Of a stretch of 64,000 bases of DNA, positions 34,377 through 41,630 are shown piece by piece. Position numbers and translations under genes: made by a program. Within the stretch, counting starts at the first letter, position 1, and the number at the start of each line of letters is the position of its first letter. The DNA is from CAZCZZ01 sp964503335 (GTDB lineage Bacteria > Verrucomicrobiota > Kiritimatiellia > CAIVKH01): contig CAZCZZ010000012.1 of assembly GCA_964503335.1 (NCBI GenBank), positions 9,352-73,351 of the forward strand. Reading direction: 5' to 3'. Under the pieces are notes generated by a model that worked only from the letters and a program-made list of their open reading frames with translations, had not been told where the DNA came from and searched no databases.

Positions 34377-34478
34377 ATGCAGAACGAGCATATACCGCAG
34401 CCCGAGATTACGACGTACACCACCGCCGAGGTCAGCGAGCAGACCGTTTTTTGCGGCGGCAACTCAATTCCCGGTTGA
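34377..34478 (+). CDS. Candidate RiPP precursor peptide 2
   Basis: A 33-residue peptide (MQNEHIPQPEITTYTTAE...) with AAGGAG five bases before the ATG. Shared block from Pro7 to Cys26 (SEQTVFC), then tail GGNSIPG with Ser at Cys+4. It begins 19 bases after peptide 1. The Glu after the first Pro is Gln, as in peptide 4. Confidence 0.87.
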   Translation: MQNEHIPQPEITTYTTAEVSEQTVFCGGNSIPG

Positions 34479-34492
34479 TCGCGGAGATTCCT

Positions 34493-34582
34493 ATGACAAC
34501 AACCATGCCCGAGCCCGATATCGTGACCTACACCGTGGAAGAGATCGCGTGTGATACGACCTATTGCCTCGCAGGATCCTAG
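34493..34582 (+). CDS. Candidate RiPP precursor peptide 3
   Basis: A 29-residue peptide (MTTTMPEPDIVTYTVEE...) with GGAG six bases upstream. Shared block from Pro6 to Cys25 (CDTTYC, Tyr instead of Phe), then the shortest tail, LAGS, so Ser at Cys+4 is the C-terminal residue. An extra Cys lies inside the block at residue 20. Confidence 0.85.
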   Translation: MTTTMPEPDIVTYTVEEIACDTTYCLAGS

Positions 34583-34608
34583 CCTTTCGACATTCGCGGG
34601 AGAGCACC

Positions 34609-34707
34609 ATGAACAACCAGGAAATGCCCCAGCCTGAGGTGACCACGTACACAGTGGCTGAAGTCTGCGAGCAGACGGCATTCTGCGGCAGGGTGTCTGT
34701 CGAGTAG
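34609..34707 (+). CDS. Candidate RiPP precursor peptide 4
   Basis: A 32-residue peptide (MNNQEMPQPEVTTYTVAE...) with GGGAGA before the ATG. Shared block Pro7 to Cys26 (CEQTAFC), tail GRVSVE with Ser at Cys+4. It has an additional Cys at residue 20, as in peptide 3. Confidence 0.87.
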   Translation: MNNQEMPQPEVTTYTVAEVCEQTAFCGRVSVE

Positions 34708-34740
34708 AGATTGATGCACGATGCGCAGGAGTACCTGACT

Positions 34741-34839
34741 GTGAATACAACGATGCCAGAGCCTGAAGTCACGACTTATGCAACCGGCGATGTGGTCGAG
34801 CAGACGATCTTCTGCGGACTCAACTCGAACCCGCGCTAA
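34741..34839 (+). CDS. Candidate RiPP precursor peptide 5
   Basis: A 32-residue peptide. GTG 34741 is preferred over ATG 34714: AGGAG (34727..34731) lies nine bases before it and the resulting start (V/M-NTTMPEPE) matches peptides 1 and 3. Shared block Pro6 to Cys25 (EQTIFC), tail GLNSNPR with Ser at Cys+4. Closest relative is peptide 6. Confidence 0.85.
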   Translation: MNTTMPEPEVTTYATGDVVEQTIFCGLNSNPR

Positions 34840-34863
34840 CCAGGCCTTTGAGGGAGCTGAACC

Positions 34864-34953
34864 ATGAATATGCCTGAGCCAGAAGTCACAACGTACACGA
34901 CCGGCGACGTCGTCGAGCAGACGACCTTCTGTCAGAAGACCTCGATCACGTGA
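34864..34953 (+). CDS. Candidate RiPP precursor peptide 6
   Basis: A 29-residue peptide (MNMPEPEVTTYTTGDV...) with GGGAG about eight bases upstream. Shared block Pro4 to Cys23 (EQTTFC), tail QKTSIT with Ser at Cys+4. Over the 21 codons from the conserved Met to Cys it differs from peptide 5 by eight silent and only two amino-acid-changing codons, a clear sign of selection on the peptide. Confidence 0.88.
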   Translation: MNMPEPEVTTYTTGDVVEQTTFCQKTSIT

Positions 34954-34972
34954 CGGCAGTCGCGCTGCCCCC

Positions 34973-36193
34973 TTGTGTTGGGCCGGAATCTTGCAGCCGA
35001 CCCTGCCTTCGCTGAAAGCGGCATTCGTGGAAGAGCTGGAATCCGTTCAACTGACGTCCGTCGAAGCCTCCTCGCTGCAATCGCCCGCGGCACATCAAGC
35101 CGACTACCTTATCCTCGACCGGCGCGTCCGCCTTGCCGGCAATGACGCGGCGATTCTCGATCGTTTCACGAATCTCTACGGCGCGTTTCGCGCTGACGTC
35201 GTTGGCTCACCCGACCTGCTCATCCGGTATCACCTCGACGCAAAGGGATCCCTCGTGGTGTCCGGTCCCGCCGAGAACTACCGAAGCGCGGCACCGGAGG
35301 TCATTCAATGGCCGTCCGTGCTGATGGCGAGGATGATCCTGCGCGAGCTTGTCACGCATTGGATGATCCATGCAGCCTGCGTTTCGCGCGATGGCAAAGC
35401 CGTCGTGCTGGCCGGTGGATCGGGGATGGGCAAGACGACGCTGGCGGCGCACCTCGGGGCGAAGGGGTTCGCCCTGCTGTCCGACGAGTTTGCGCCGATC
35501 TCCCGCAGCGATGGGTTCGTCGAGCCGTTCCCGCTGCGCATCGGCATTCGCGAGGGACCCGGTCGCGCGCTGATTCAATCCATGCCGGCGATTGACCTCA
35601 ACTTCCAGCAGGATGCCAAGAAGCTCGTGGACCTGAGCCTCATGTCGGGCAGCCCCGCGACGCGGGCGCTGCTTCACGCCGTCGTATTCCTCACCACGAA
35701 GGTCACGGCGAATGTGACGACGGTGCAAAAGCGTGACGCATACCTGAAAGCGTGGTTCACCGGTTGGTCGCCGGTGATGGAGCGCGAGATTGTCGCCGAA
35801 ACCGGCGCGAGAATCCTCAGCGTCAAAACGGATCTCGATTTGCTCGAAGTGGACATGGAACTGGAAGACCTCGCGAAACACACGGAACCCCTCCGCGCCA
35901 TCGCGCGCCGCCACGGCACGCTGCTGGCGCAAATCAAGTATGAGGATCATGAACCCATCGATCGAAGCGCCGATTCGGTCTGCATGCGGATTCCGGCCGC
36001 CGCGGGTGTCATGGAGCTGATCAAGAAGATTCCCTCGTCGTCCCGAACCGCGCTTCTTGAACGTGTCCATGGCGGCAAGGCGTCGGGCCTGATCGCGGAC
36101 ATGTCGGCCCGGCTCAAGGATGTGGAATTCTACAAGATGGTCCCGGGCCGCCTTGACTCCTCCATCGCCCACGTCGAGGAGATGTTGAAGTGA
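34973..36193 (+). CDS. HPr-kinase-like protein (HprK-related kinase) of the peptide locus
   Basis: A roughly 406-residue protein with an HPr kinase/phosphorylase-like fold: IHAACVSRDGKAVVLAGGSGMGKTT, with the P-loop at about residues 148-156, followed by GFALLSDEFAPI, where HprK has its catalytic Asp region. Homologous kinases in lasso-peptide clusters such as paeninodin phosphorylate a Ser of the precursor. Here it directly follows six precursor genes with an almost invariant Ser. The start is unclear: TTG 34973 opens the frame and no ATG lies near. Ends overlapping the next gene (GTGA at 36190..36193). Substrate assignment is inference. Confidence 0.85.
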   Translation: MCWAGILQPTLPSLKAAFVEELESVQLTSVEASSLQSPAAHQADYLILDRRVRLAGNDAAILDRFTNLYGAFRADVVGSPDLLIRYHLDAKGSLVVSGPAENYRSAAPEVIQWPSVLMARMILRELVTHWMIHAACVSRDGKAVVLAGGSGMGKTTLAAHLGAKGFALLSDEFAPISRSDGFVEPFPLRIGIREGPGRALIQSMPAIDLNFQQDAKKLVDLSLMSGSPATRALLHAVVFLTTKVTANVTTVQKRDAYLKAWFTGWSPVMEREIVAETGARILSVKTDLDLLEVDMELEDLAKHTEPLRAIARRHGTLLAQIKYEDHEPIDRSADSVCMRIPAAAGVMELIKKIPSSSRTALLERVHGGKASGLIADMSARLKDVEFYKMVPGRLDSSIAHVEEMLK

Positions 36194-37818
36194 ACGAGCG
36201 CGCCGTCATAGCCAGCGGACGCAGCATGGCGCCCCTGATCCGTCACGGTATGCGGGTTACGCTCCAAGAGCTTGATCCCGCATCGCTGGCCGTCGGCGAC
36301 ATCATCGCCTTCTCGCGGGATAACCTTGTGGTCCTGCACCGCATCCTCGAACGGCGGGGCGATGAGTTTCGCGAGAAGGGTGACAACTCACGCGTTGGAT
36401 CGTGGGTGAAACCCGCAGATATCGTTGGTAAGGCTCTTCGCGCCGAAGGGGACGGCGTGATCATCCGGTTCGAAGCACCAGCGGATTCGAAACGCCTGGG
36501 CTGGATTGTTCGCCTGTCGCGATGGGAAGACGCGATCTTTTCGGTTCTTGGACGGGTGCCTTCGTGGATGAGGCGAGGGGTTCTCGGTGTCGCATCCCTC
36601 GGCTTCTCACCACTCCGTTTCATCGCTTCCCGTTTCATGTCGATCTATCCCCGCGAAGCAGCCCGCGAGGATGAAGCAAGGCTGGGCGACATCCTCCAGG
36701 TATTTCGCACGCTGGCTTCGCCGACGGAACACGCTGCATCACGTCCCATCGATTGGGAGAATCTTCGCCACGCCCTCTACGCGCATGGGCTGGAGAGTCT
36801 TGCAGCATCGCTTGAGCCGTCGTTCAAGCCCATGCGCCACCGCACGGGTTTGATTCACCTCGCCGCCGAAGCCACGCTCGTCGATGTCAGCCGTGCGCTT
36901 TCACCCGGCGCCATTCCTTTTGCCGTGCTCAAGGGACCGCCTTTGGCCTTGGCGCTCTATGGCGAGCCGGGGCTCCGCTCCTTCGCCGACGTGGATGTGA
37001 TCGTCGCGCCCGCCGACCGGGCGCGCGCCCTCGATGCGCTCGTTGCTGCCGGATTCCGCGTCGTGGGATCCGCCCTGAACCAGGCCCTGGTCAAGCGAGG
37101 CCATTTCCACGTCGTCCTGAAACACGAATCGAAGAATCGCATCACGCTCGAACTCCATTGGGAACTCGTCGATCGCGGCAACCTGTACCGCATTCGAGAA
37201 GACGAAATCCGCAAGCGCTGGACACACGCCTCCCTTCACGGCGCGGCCATCGGAGTCCTCGCGCCCGAGGATGAGCTCATCTACCTGCTGCTTCACATCG
37301 CCAAGCACGGGATGTTCAACGGCTATGGCCTCGAACGCGGCGCCTCCGCCACGTGGTTCGTTCGCACGGTGACGGGCAACAGGCTGATTTGGTTCATGGA
37401 CATCCAGCGATTCCTTGAAAAGCGCGCGGCGACGCTGGACTGGGATGCGGTGCGCGAGCGTTCCAATCGTTGGAATGTGATGCAGGAAGTTTTCCAATCC
37501 TTGGAAATCCTCGACTTGCTGCTGCCCGGAGCCGAAGCCTCCGCCGCGCTGAAGAAGCTGAAGCCGGGGTTCGTGCCGCAGCCGCGGCCGGAGGTCAATG
37601 CGGTGGAGCTTCCGGCTTCGCTCGCTCGCTGGATGAGGGCGGAGAAGAATCTCATCATCCGTCCCGCGCGGTTCCTCCAGCTCGGACAGCTTCTCTTCCC
37701 GGGGCAGGAGCAACTCCGAAAATATCACGAGGGTTCAAAGCTTCCCTTGCCGCTGCTGGCGATTGTTCATCCTTTTGGGATGATGCGGCGACTTGCGGGA
37801 TTTCAGCGAAGGACCTGA
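36190..37818 (+). CDS. Fusion of S24/S26 signal-peptidase-like domain and NTP_transf_5-type nucleotidyltransferase
   Basis: A 542-residue two-domain protein beginning with GTG in a GTGA overlap. Residues 1-92 resemble a signal peptidase of the Sec11/SipW Ser-His type: Ser12 in GRSMAPLI, His50 in VVLHRIL and KGDNS at 63-67. Residues about 165-520 resemble the PF14907 nucleotidyltransferases: FAVLKGPPLALALYG (about 244-258) and RSFADVDVIV. A homologous enzyme in the pseudomycoidin lasso cluster adds sugars to a phosphorylated Ser. The fusion of a candidate maturation protease with a tailoring enzyme fits peptide processing. A TTCCAA repeat pair is embedded in frame at 37461..37506. Its end overlaps the convergent glycosyltransferase gene by 16 bases. 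Confidence 0.82.
   Translation: MNERAVIASGRSMAPLIRHGMRVTLQELDPASLAVGDIIAFSRDNLVVLHRILERRGDEFREKGDNSRVGSWVKPADIVGKALRAEGDGVIIRFEAPADSKRLGWIVRLSRWEDAIFSVLGRVPSWMRRGVLGVASLGFSPLRFIASRFMSIYPREAAREDEARLGDILQVFRTLASPTEHAASRPIDWENLRHALYAHGLESLAASLEPSFKPMRHRTGLIHLAAEATLVDVSRALSPGAIPFAVLKGPPLALALYGEPGLRSFADVDVIVAPADRARALDALVAAGFRVVGSALNQALVKRGHFHVVLKHESKNRITLELHWELVDRGNLYRIREDEIRKRWTHASLHGAAIGVLAPEDELIYLLLHIAKHGMFNGYGLERGASATWFVRTVTGNRLIWFMDIQRFLEKRAATLDWDAVRERSNRWNVMQEVFQSLEILDLLLPGAEASAALKKLKPGFVPQPRPEVNAVELPASLARWMRAEKNLIIRPARFLQLGQLLFPGQEQLRKYHEGSKLPLPLLAIVHPFGMMRRLAGFQRRT
37461..37506. repeat. Paired TTCCAAnnnTTGGAA palindromes, copy 2 (inside a gene)
   Basis: TTCCAATCGTTGGAA (37461..37475) and TTCCAATCCTTGGAA (37492..37506) start 31 bases apart within the nucleotidyltransferase coding region. 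They are read in frame as part of an otherwise normal protein. Confidence 0.85.
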
Positions 37819-39113
37819 CGCTCAATCAGCCTGAGTGCCTTGTCCATGCCGCTCTCCGACGCCACCGCTTGCTTCATTCGCGCCAGCGCGGACTTCATGG
37901 CGTCGTCGCGCATCGCATCTGCCACGAGAGCCGCGAGGATCTCTCCCGTCAACGATGGCATCCTCGTGGTCCTGGCGATGCCGTGTTCGATCGCGCGCGC
38001 GGCATTTCCGGGCTGATCCCTCATCGCAGGAACGATGACCATCGGAACGCCGAACTCGATGCACTCCATGATCGAGTTGATGCCGCCGTGGGTCACCATC
38101 GCCGAGGCCTTCTTCAGAAGTTCCAGTTGCGGAACCTGCGCGTATACGGAGAAGTTCGCGGACCGCGTGTGAGAGGCGGTGTATTCAGGGTCGCTGGAAT
38201 GCACCACGAACATCCAATCGGGCCGCAGCCGGCTCGCCTCCTCGATCGCGCGAAAGAAGCGCTGCCGGTGTGGGTAGAACGTGGCACTGGAACCGAGGGA
38301 GCAGAGCACGAGGGGACTGCCGTTCGAAGTGATTGGCGCTTCGAGCGTCGGCTCGACGCGATTCAGGTCCACGAAGTGTCCTGCGTACACACGCTCGGTG
38401 TCGGGGTCGCCGACGAATTGGAAGCAGCGCGGGCACAGGGCGATCTCGGGCAGGGCCAGCCGCGGACCCATCTCACCGAACCAATACGTTTCGTTCTCCA
38501 CGCAGGGGAATGAAGATTGCCTGGCGATAGAGCGAAAGACGTCGATGAGGTGGTGCATGCGTGTCGGCGCTCGGAAGGCGCCGGTCAGCTTCGAGGCCAG
38601 CCGCTTCGTGAAGAAGTGTTTCACGCGAAGCCCGATCCATGATGCCCTGATGCGGACCCGCGATGCGGATGATCGCGCCGGCGCGGCGTCCGTTACGATC
38701 GGCGGAACGATCTCGTTGGGACGGGACGAGAGAATGACAGACAGGTTGATCGTTGGGATGCCCAGACGAATCGCGCGCAGGGCCGTGTACCACGTGAACG
38801 TGTCGCAGAGCAGAACCTGGGCCTGGCATTCCGTCAGGCAGTGATCGAGTTCGCCACCGACAATCCTCTGGAGAAATTTCCCAAACAGCTTCTCCCGCTC
38901 CCTGCGACTGCGACCCGGGTTGTGTCCGCTTCCAGCCGGAAGGAGATCTTCGGCAAATGCGATGAACTCAAACCCCTGGGCGGTCACCCATGCGCGGCAC
39001 TCGGCGAGGCCGATGAAGACAACGCGGTGACCCGCCTGTACCAGACGTCGCGCAAGCCCGAACGCGCCGGCGTGATGACCCGCCTCGGCGAGCATGGACA
39101 TCGCGATGTTCAC
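37803..39113 (-). CDS. GT1-family (UGT/macrolide-type) glycosyltransferase
   Basis: A 436-residue glycosyltransferase of the MGT/UGT kind. The N-terminal acceptor domain starts AGHHAGAFGLARRLVQAGH, and the C-terminal donor domain holds THGGINSIMECIEFGVPM... DQPGNAARA, the UGT signature, at about residues 340-380. Starts with GTG overlapping the methyltransferase stop (39110..39113); the longer frame would run back through that gene. Last gene of the four-gene minus-strand operon. It would transfer a sugar from an NDP donor to a hydrophobic small molecule or a peptide. Acceptor unknown; proximity to the precursor genes makes the peptide a candidate. Confidence 0.88.
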   Translation of the reverse strand: MNIAMSMLAEAGHHAGAFGLARRLVQAGHRVVFIGLAECRAWVTAQGFEFIAFAEDLLPAGSGHNPGRSRREREKLFGKFLQRIVGGELDHCLTECQAQVLLCDTFTWYTALRAIRLGIPTINLSVILSSRPNEIVPPIVTDAAPARSSASRVRIRASWIGLRVKHFFTKRLASKLTGAFRAPTRMHHLIDVFRSIARQSSFPCVENETYWFGEMGPRLALPEIALCPRCFQFVGDPDTERVYAGHFVDLNRVEPTLEAPITSNGSPLVLCSLGSSATFYPHRQRFFRAIEEASRLRPDWMFVVHSSDPEYTASHTRSANFSVYAQVPQLELLKKASAMVTHGGINSIMECIEFGVPMVIVPAMRDQPGNAARAIEHGIARTTRMPSLTGEILAALVADAMRDDAMKSALARMKQAVASESGMDKALRLIERQVLR

Positions 39114-40117
39114 GCGGGCGACCCGCGGACGATGTGGAGGTGCGAGCCGGCCTTCTCGGTACCGATCAGGCGGAAGCCCGCGGTCGTCATGAGTGACTCC
39201 AACTCCTCGGGGCGTCGCTCCCGACCGCCGTGCGTAACGAGCATGTGAAGATCCATGAAAGCCTGCGCGGCATCGTCGTCCCGTCGCCGGAGCGCTTCGA
39301 TCACGATGAGCTCCGCTCCGGGCGACATGGCTTGACGGCAATTCCGGAGAATGCGCGCGGCGTTGCCGTCATCCCAATCGTGGAGTACCGACTTCAGCAG
39401 ATACACATCACCGTCCCGCGGCACTTCGTTGAGAAGATCGCCCTCAACCCATGCGCAGCGATCGCTGACGCCCGCATCGCTGAATGCTCGCGATGCCGCC
39501 TGCTGAACCGATCGTTGCTCGACAAGCAAGCCGCGGAGTCCCGGCCAGCGTTTGAGGAGCGCGATGAGCAGGTGGCCTTCACCTCCGCCGAGATCTACGA
39601 CACATTTCGCTCTCGAGAGATCTAGCGCGCAGGCAAGCAGCGGGGCGCTGTGCGCCGATAAACGGCTGGCCATGTCGGCGAATCGTCGTCCAGCCTCCTC
39701 GTTCGCCTCACGATAGGCCCACGCGCTCGTTCCAAAGACAGTGGGGAATGCGGCTTGCCCCGTCTTGATGCTGTCCGTGAGCCGACCCCATGTCGCCCAC
39801 GACGCATCGTGCAGGAGGTGAAGGGCTTCGCTTCGCAGCGAAGAGCCGCTTTCACTTCGCAGCAGAGCCCCGCGAGGCGTCAGCGAGAACAAATGGTCGG
39901 GTGACTGCGCGACGATTCCGATAGACGACAAGGCCCGGAGCAATCTGTCCATGCCATCGCGGTCCGCATCGGCTCGAGTCGCGACTTCAGCGGATGAAAG
40001 GGCGGTGTCCGCCAGGATGTCGGGAACGCCCAGTTGCACAGCGGCATGGATGCACCGGGACTTGAAGTAGCCCCGTATCAGTTCCCTAACCTCTGCTTCC
40101 GGCCCCGTGTCACTCAT
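39110..40117 (-). CDS. SAM-dependent O-methyltransferase (Methyltransf_2 / COMT type)
   Basis: A 335-residue small-molecule O-methyltransferase. A winged-helix dimerisation domain (IHAAVQLGVPDILADTALSSAEVAT..., FSLTPRGALL) precedes the SAM-binding motif VVDLGGGEGH (about residues 173-181) and the catalytic His near residue 246 in LKSVLHDWDD. Such enzymes methylate hydroxyls of polyketides, aromatics or, in some cases, peptide products. ATG 40117 has GGAG upstream and overlaps the preceding gene by eight bases. It overlaps the glycosyltransferase by GTGA. A methylation plus glycosylation pair is typical of natural-product tailoring. Confidence 0.9.
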   Translation of the reverse strand: MSDTGPEAEVRELIRGYFKSRCIHAAVQLGVPDILADTALSSAEVATRADADRDGMDRLLRALSSIGIVAQSPDHLFSLTPRGALLRSESGSSLRSEALHLLHDASWATWGRLTDSIKTGQAAFPTVFGTSAWAYREANEEAGRRFADMASRLSAHSAPLLACALDLSRAKCVVDLGGGEGHLLIALLKRWPGLRGLLVEQRSVQQAASRAFSDAGVSDRCAWVEGDLLNEVPRDGDVYLLKSVLHDWDDGNAARILRNCRQAMSPGAELIVIEALRRRDDDAAQAFMDLHMLVTHGGRERRPEELESLMTTAGFRLIGTEKAGSHLHIVRGSPA

Positions 40118-41630
40118 GTCCTGCCACTCCGATCGCTCCCATGCGGTGGGGCCAAGCGCTGCCGGGTGCCGCAACGAGCAACTCGACGCGGTGGTTTCGT
40201 CCGTCGTGAATCTTATCGTGGAACATCACGCGCCATCCTGTATCGCCGATCCATTCGGGCTCGCTGCCCATGAAGGATGGTACGCGGAAGCCTTCCTCCA
40301 GCAGGATGTGGTGGGCCTTCCAGAAGCCGTCGATGCCCGTCAGCATCATCGCGATATGTGTGCCGATTTCGTCCCGGATCCACTCCTTGACCAGCCTGTC
40401 GTCTGCATCCGGGATGAACAGCTCCACACCGGATGCATAGGCGCCTTGCCGTGGCAGCGTGGCCGTGATGATGGTGGTTGGAACATGTGCACGATGCGTA
40501 AGACATGACAGCTCGCGGGCCAGTAGCAGGCTGTCAGCGCACTCGCCATGGGTCTCGAAGCCTTCCTCTCGACATACGGAATGGATACGACCCGACGGCA
40601 TGCTGGATGCGCAAACGATGAAACCAAGGTGAGTGTGATCCGTCGCCAAAGCTCGCAGGGCGCTTATGTGATCCCTTCGGGTTACGACAGAGGCCAACGC
40701 GTCCGTCGTATGATGCCTCTCCAGGAAGGCCTTCGCCCCTTGCAGCGCGCTGCGCAGCGTGGATTCGGGATCCGCGTGCGCTACCAGGGAATCGCGCGCG
40801 GAGAACACGCCGGAATGACTATGCTGTTCCGCCATCAACTGCCTGAGCAAGAGGAGTGAAGATTCGAGGCGCACCGGGTCGCGACGCAGAAACACTCTCG
40901 CGCATTGCAGGCTTGCCACAACGCGCCAGAACCCGAACTCGCCGGGATCTCTTCCAGCGGAATACAGATAGCCTTCCATGAACGCCGTACGTTCGGATTC
41001 GGACATGGGCCAAAGGTGGAAAGTCCGGCCCAGGTCGAAGCCGACGGGGCCTGTCTCAAACAACTCATTGTCGATGATCCGAAGCCGATCGTCCTCATCC
41101 ACGAGGATGTTGTCGGCGCAAAAGTCCAGATGCGTGATCGCGGTGACGGCGTGCCCGGGATCCAAGTCGCGCAGCATTACCGCGAGCCGATCTGCGTCTA
41201 TCCCCGAAAGAACCCCGGCTTCAACGAGCTGCGCCATGTCGGCATCAGCGGACACGAGCCATGGCTCCGTCCGGATATCCCTGAGGTTGTTGGCGTGAAG
41301 GCCTCCGAGTATTTCCCCGGCCTCGCTGATCCGGAGCTGCTGCTCGCGCTGAGACCATGGTGTGCCGACGATCCATTCCTCGAGGACCACGGGACCGCAC
41401 TGATCCAAGACAGGGGCGAAGGCCGCGTCGAGGCCCTTGCGCAAGGCAACGACACGGGATGCGACCGATTCGCTTTCGAAGACGCGGACCTTGAAGATCC
41501 GTCCGCGGGAATCCGTCAACCGATAGGCCCACCGACGCCCTTTCGCCTGTCCGAGCGGTGAGATCAACGTCATTTCCTGTTCTTCGATGCCAAAGCGCGC
41601 GATTGCAGGGCTTAGCGCTGCGTTGCTCAT
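40110..41630 (-). CDS. Aminoglycoside-phosphotransferase/choline-kinase-like protein with unknown C-terminal domain
   Basis: A 506-residue protein. The N-terminal part (to about residue 275) is kinase-like: THLDFCADNILV holds the catalytic HxD and Asn (about 167-174), and RIIDNELFETGPVGFDLGRTF the metal Asp (about 187). The Gly-rich loop is weak and a usual Lys is not clear. The remaining 230 residues (from about LRSALQGAKAFLERHH) match nothing I recognise and end with GSAWPHRMGAIGVAGHE. It could phosphorylate a small molecule or peptide, or be an inactive binding protein. It overlaps its neighbours by ATGA (41627..41630) and by eight bases, so it is co-expressed with the second HprK-like gene. 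Confidence 0.72.
   Translation of the reverse strand: MSNAALSPAIARFGIEEQEMTLISPLGQAKGRRWAYRLTDSRGRIFKVRVFESESVASRVVALRKGLDAAFAPVLDQCGPVVLEEWIVGTPWSQREQQLRISEAGEILGGLHANNLRDIRTEPWLVSADADMAQLVEAGVLSGIDADRLAVMLRDLDPGHAVTAITHLDFCADNILVDEDDRLRIIDNELFETGPVGFDLGRTFHLWPMSESERTAFMEGYLYSAGRDPGEFGFWRVVASLQCARVFLRRDPVRLESSLLLLRQLMAEQHSHSGVFSARDSLVAHADPESTLRSALQGAKAFLERHHTTDALASVVTRRDHISALRALATDHTHLGFIVCASSMPSGRIHSVCREEGFETHGECADSLLLARELSCLTHRAHVPTTIITATLPRQGAYASGVELFIPDADDRLVKEWIRDEIGTHIAMMLTGIDGFWKAHHILLEEGFRVPSFMGSEPEWIGDTGWRVMFHDKIHDGRNHRVELLVAAPGSAWPHRMGAIGVAGHE

Noticed and set aside
34265..34953. CRISPR array or simple tandem repeat
   Set aside because: The units are 90-102 bases with separate starts, stops and ribosome sites, and differ mainly at silent codon positions. 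They are genes, not direct repeats with spacers.
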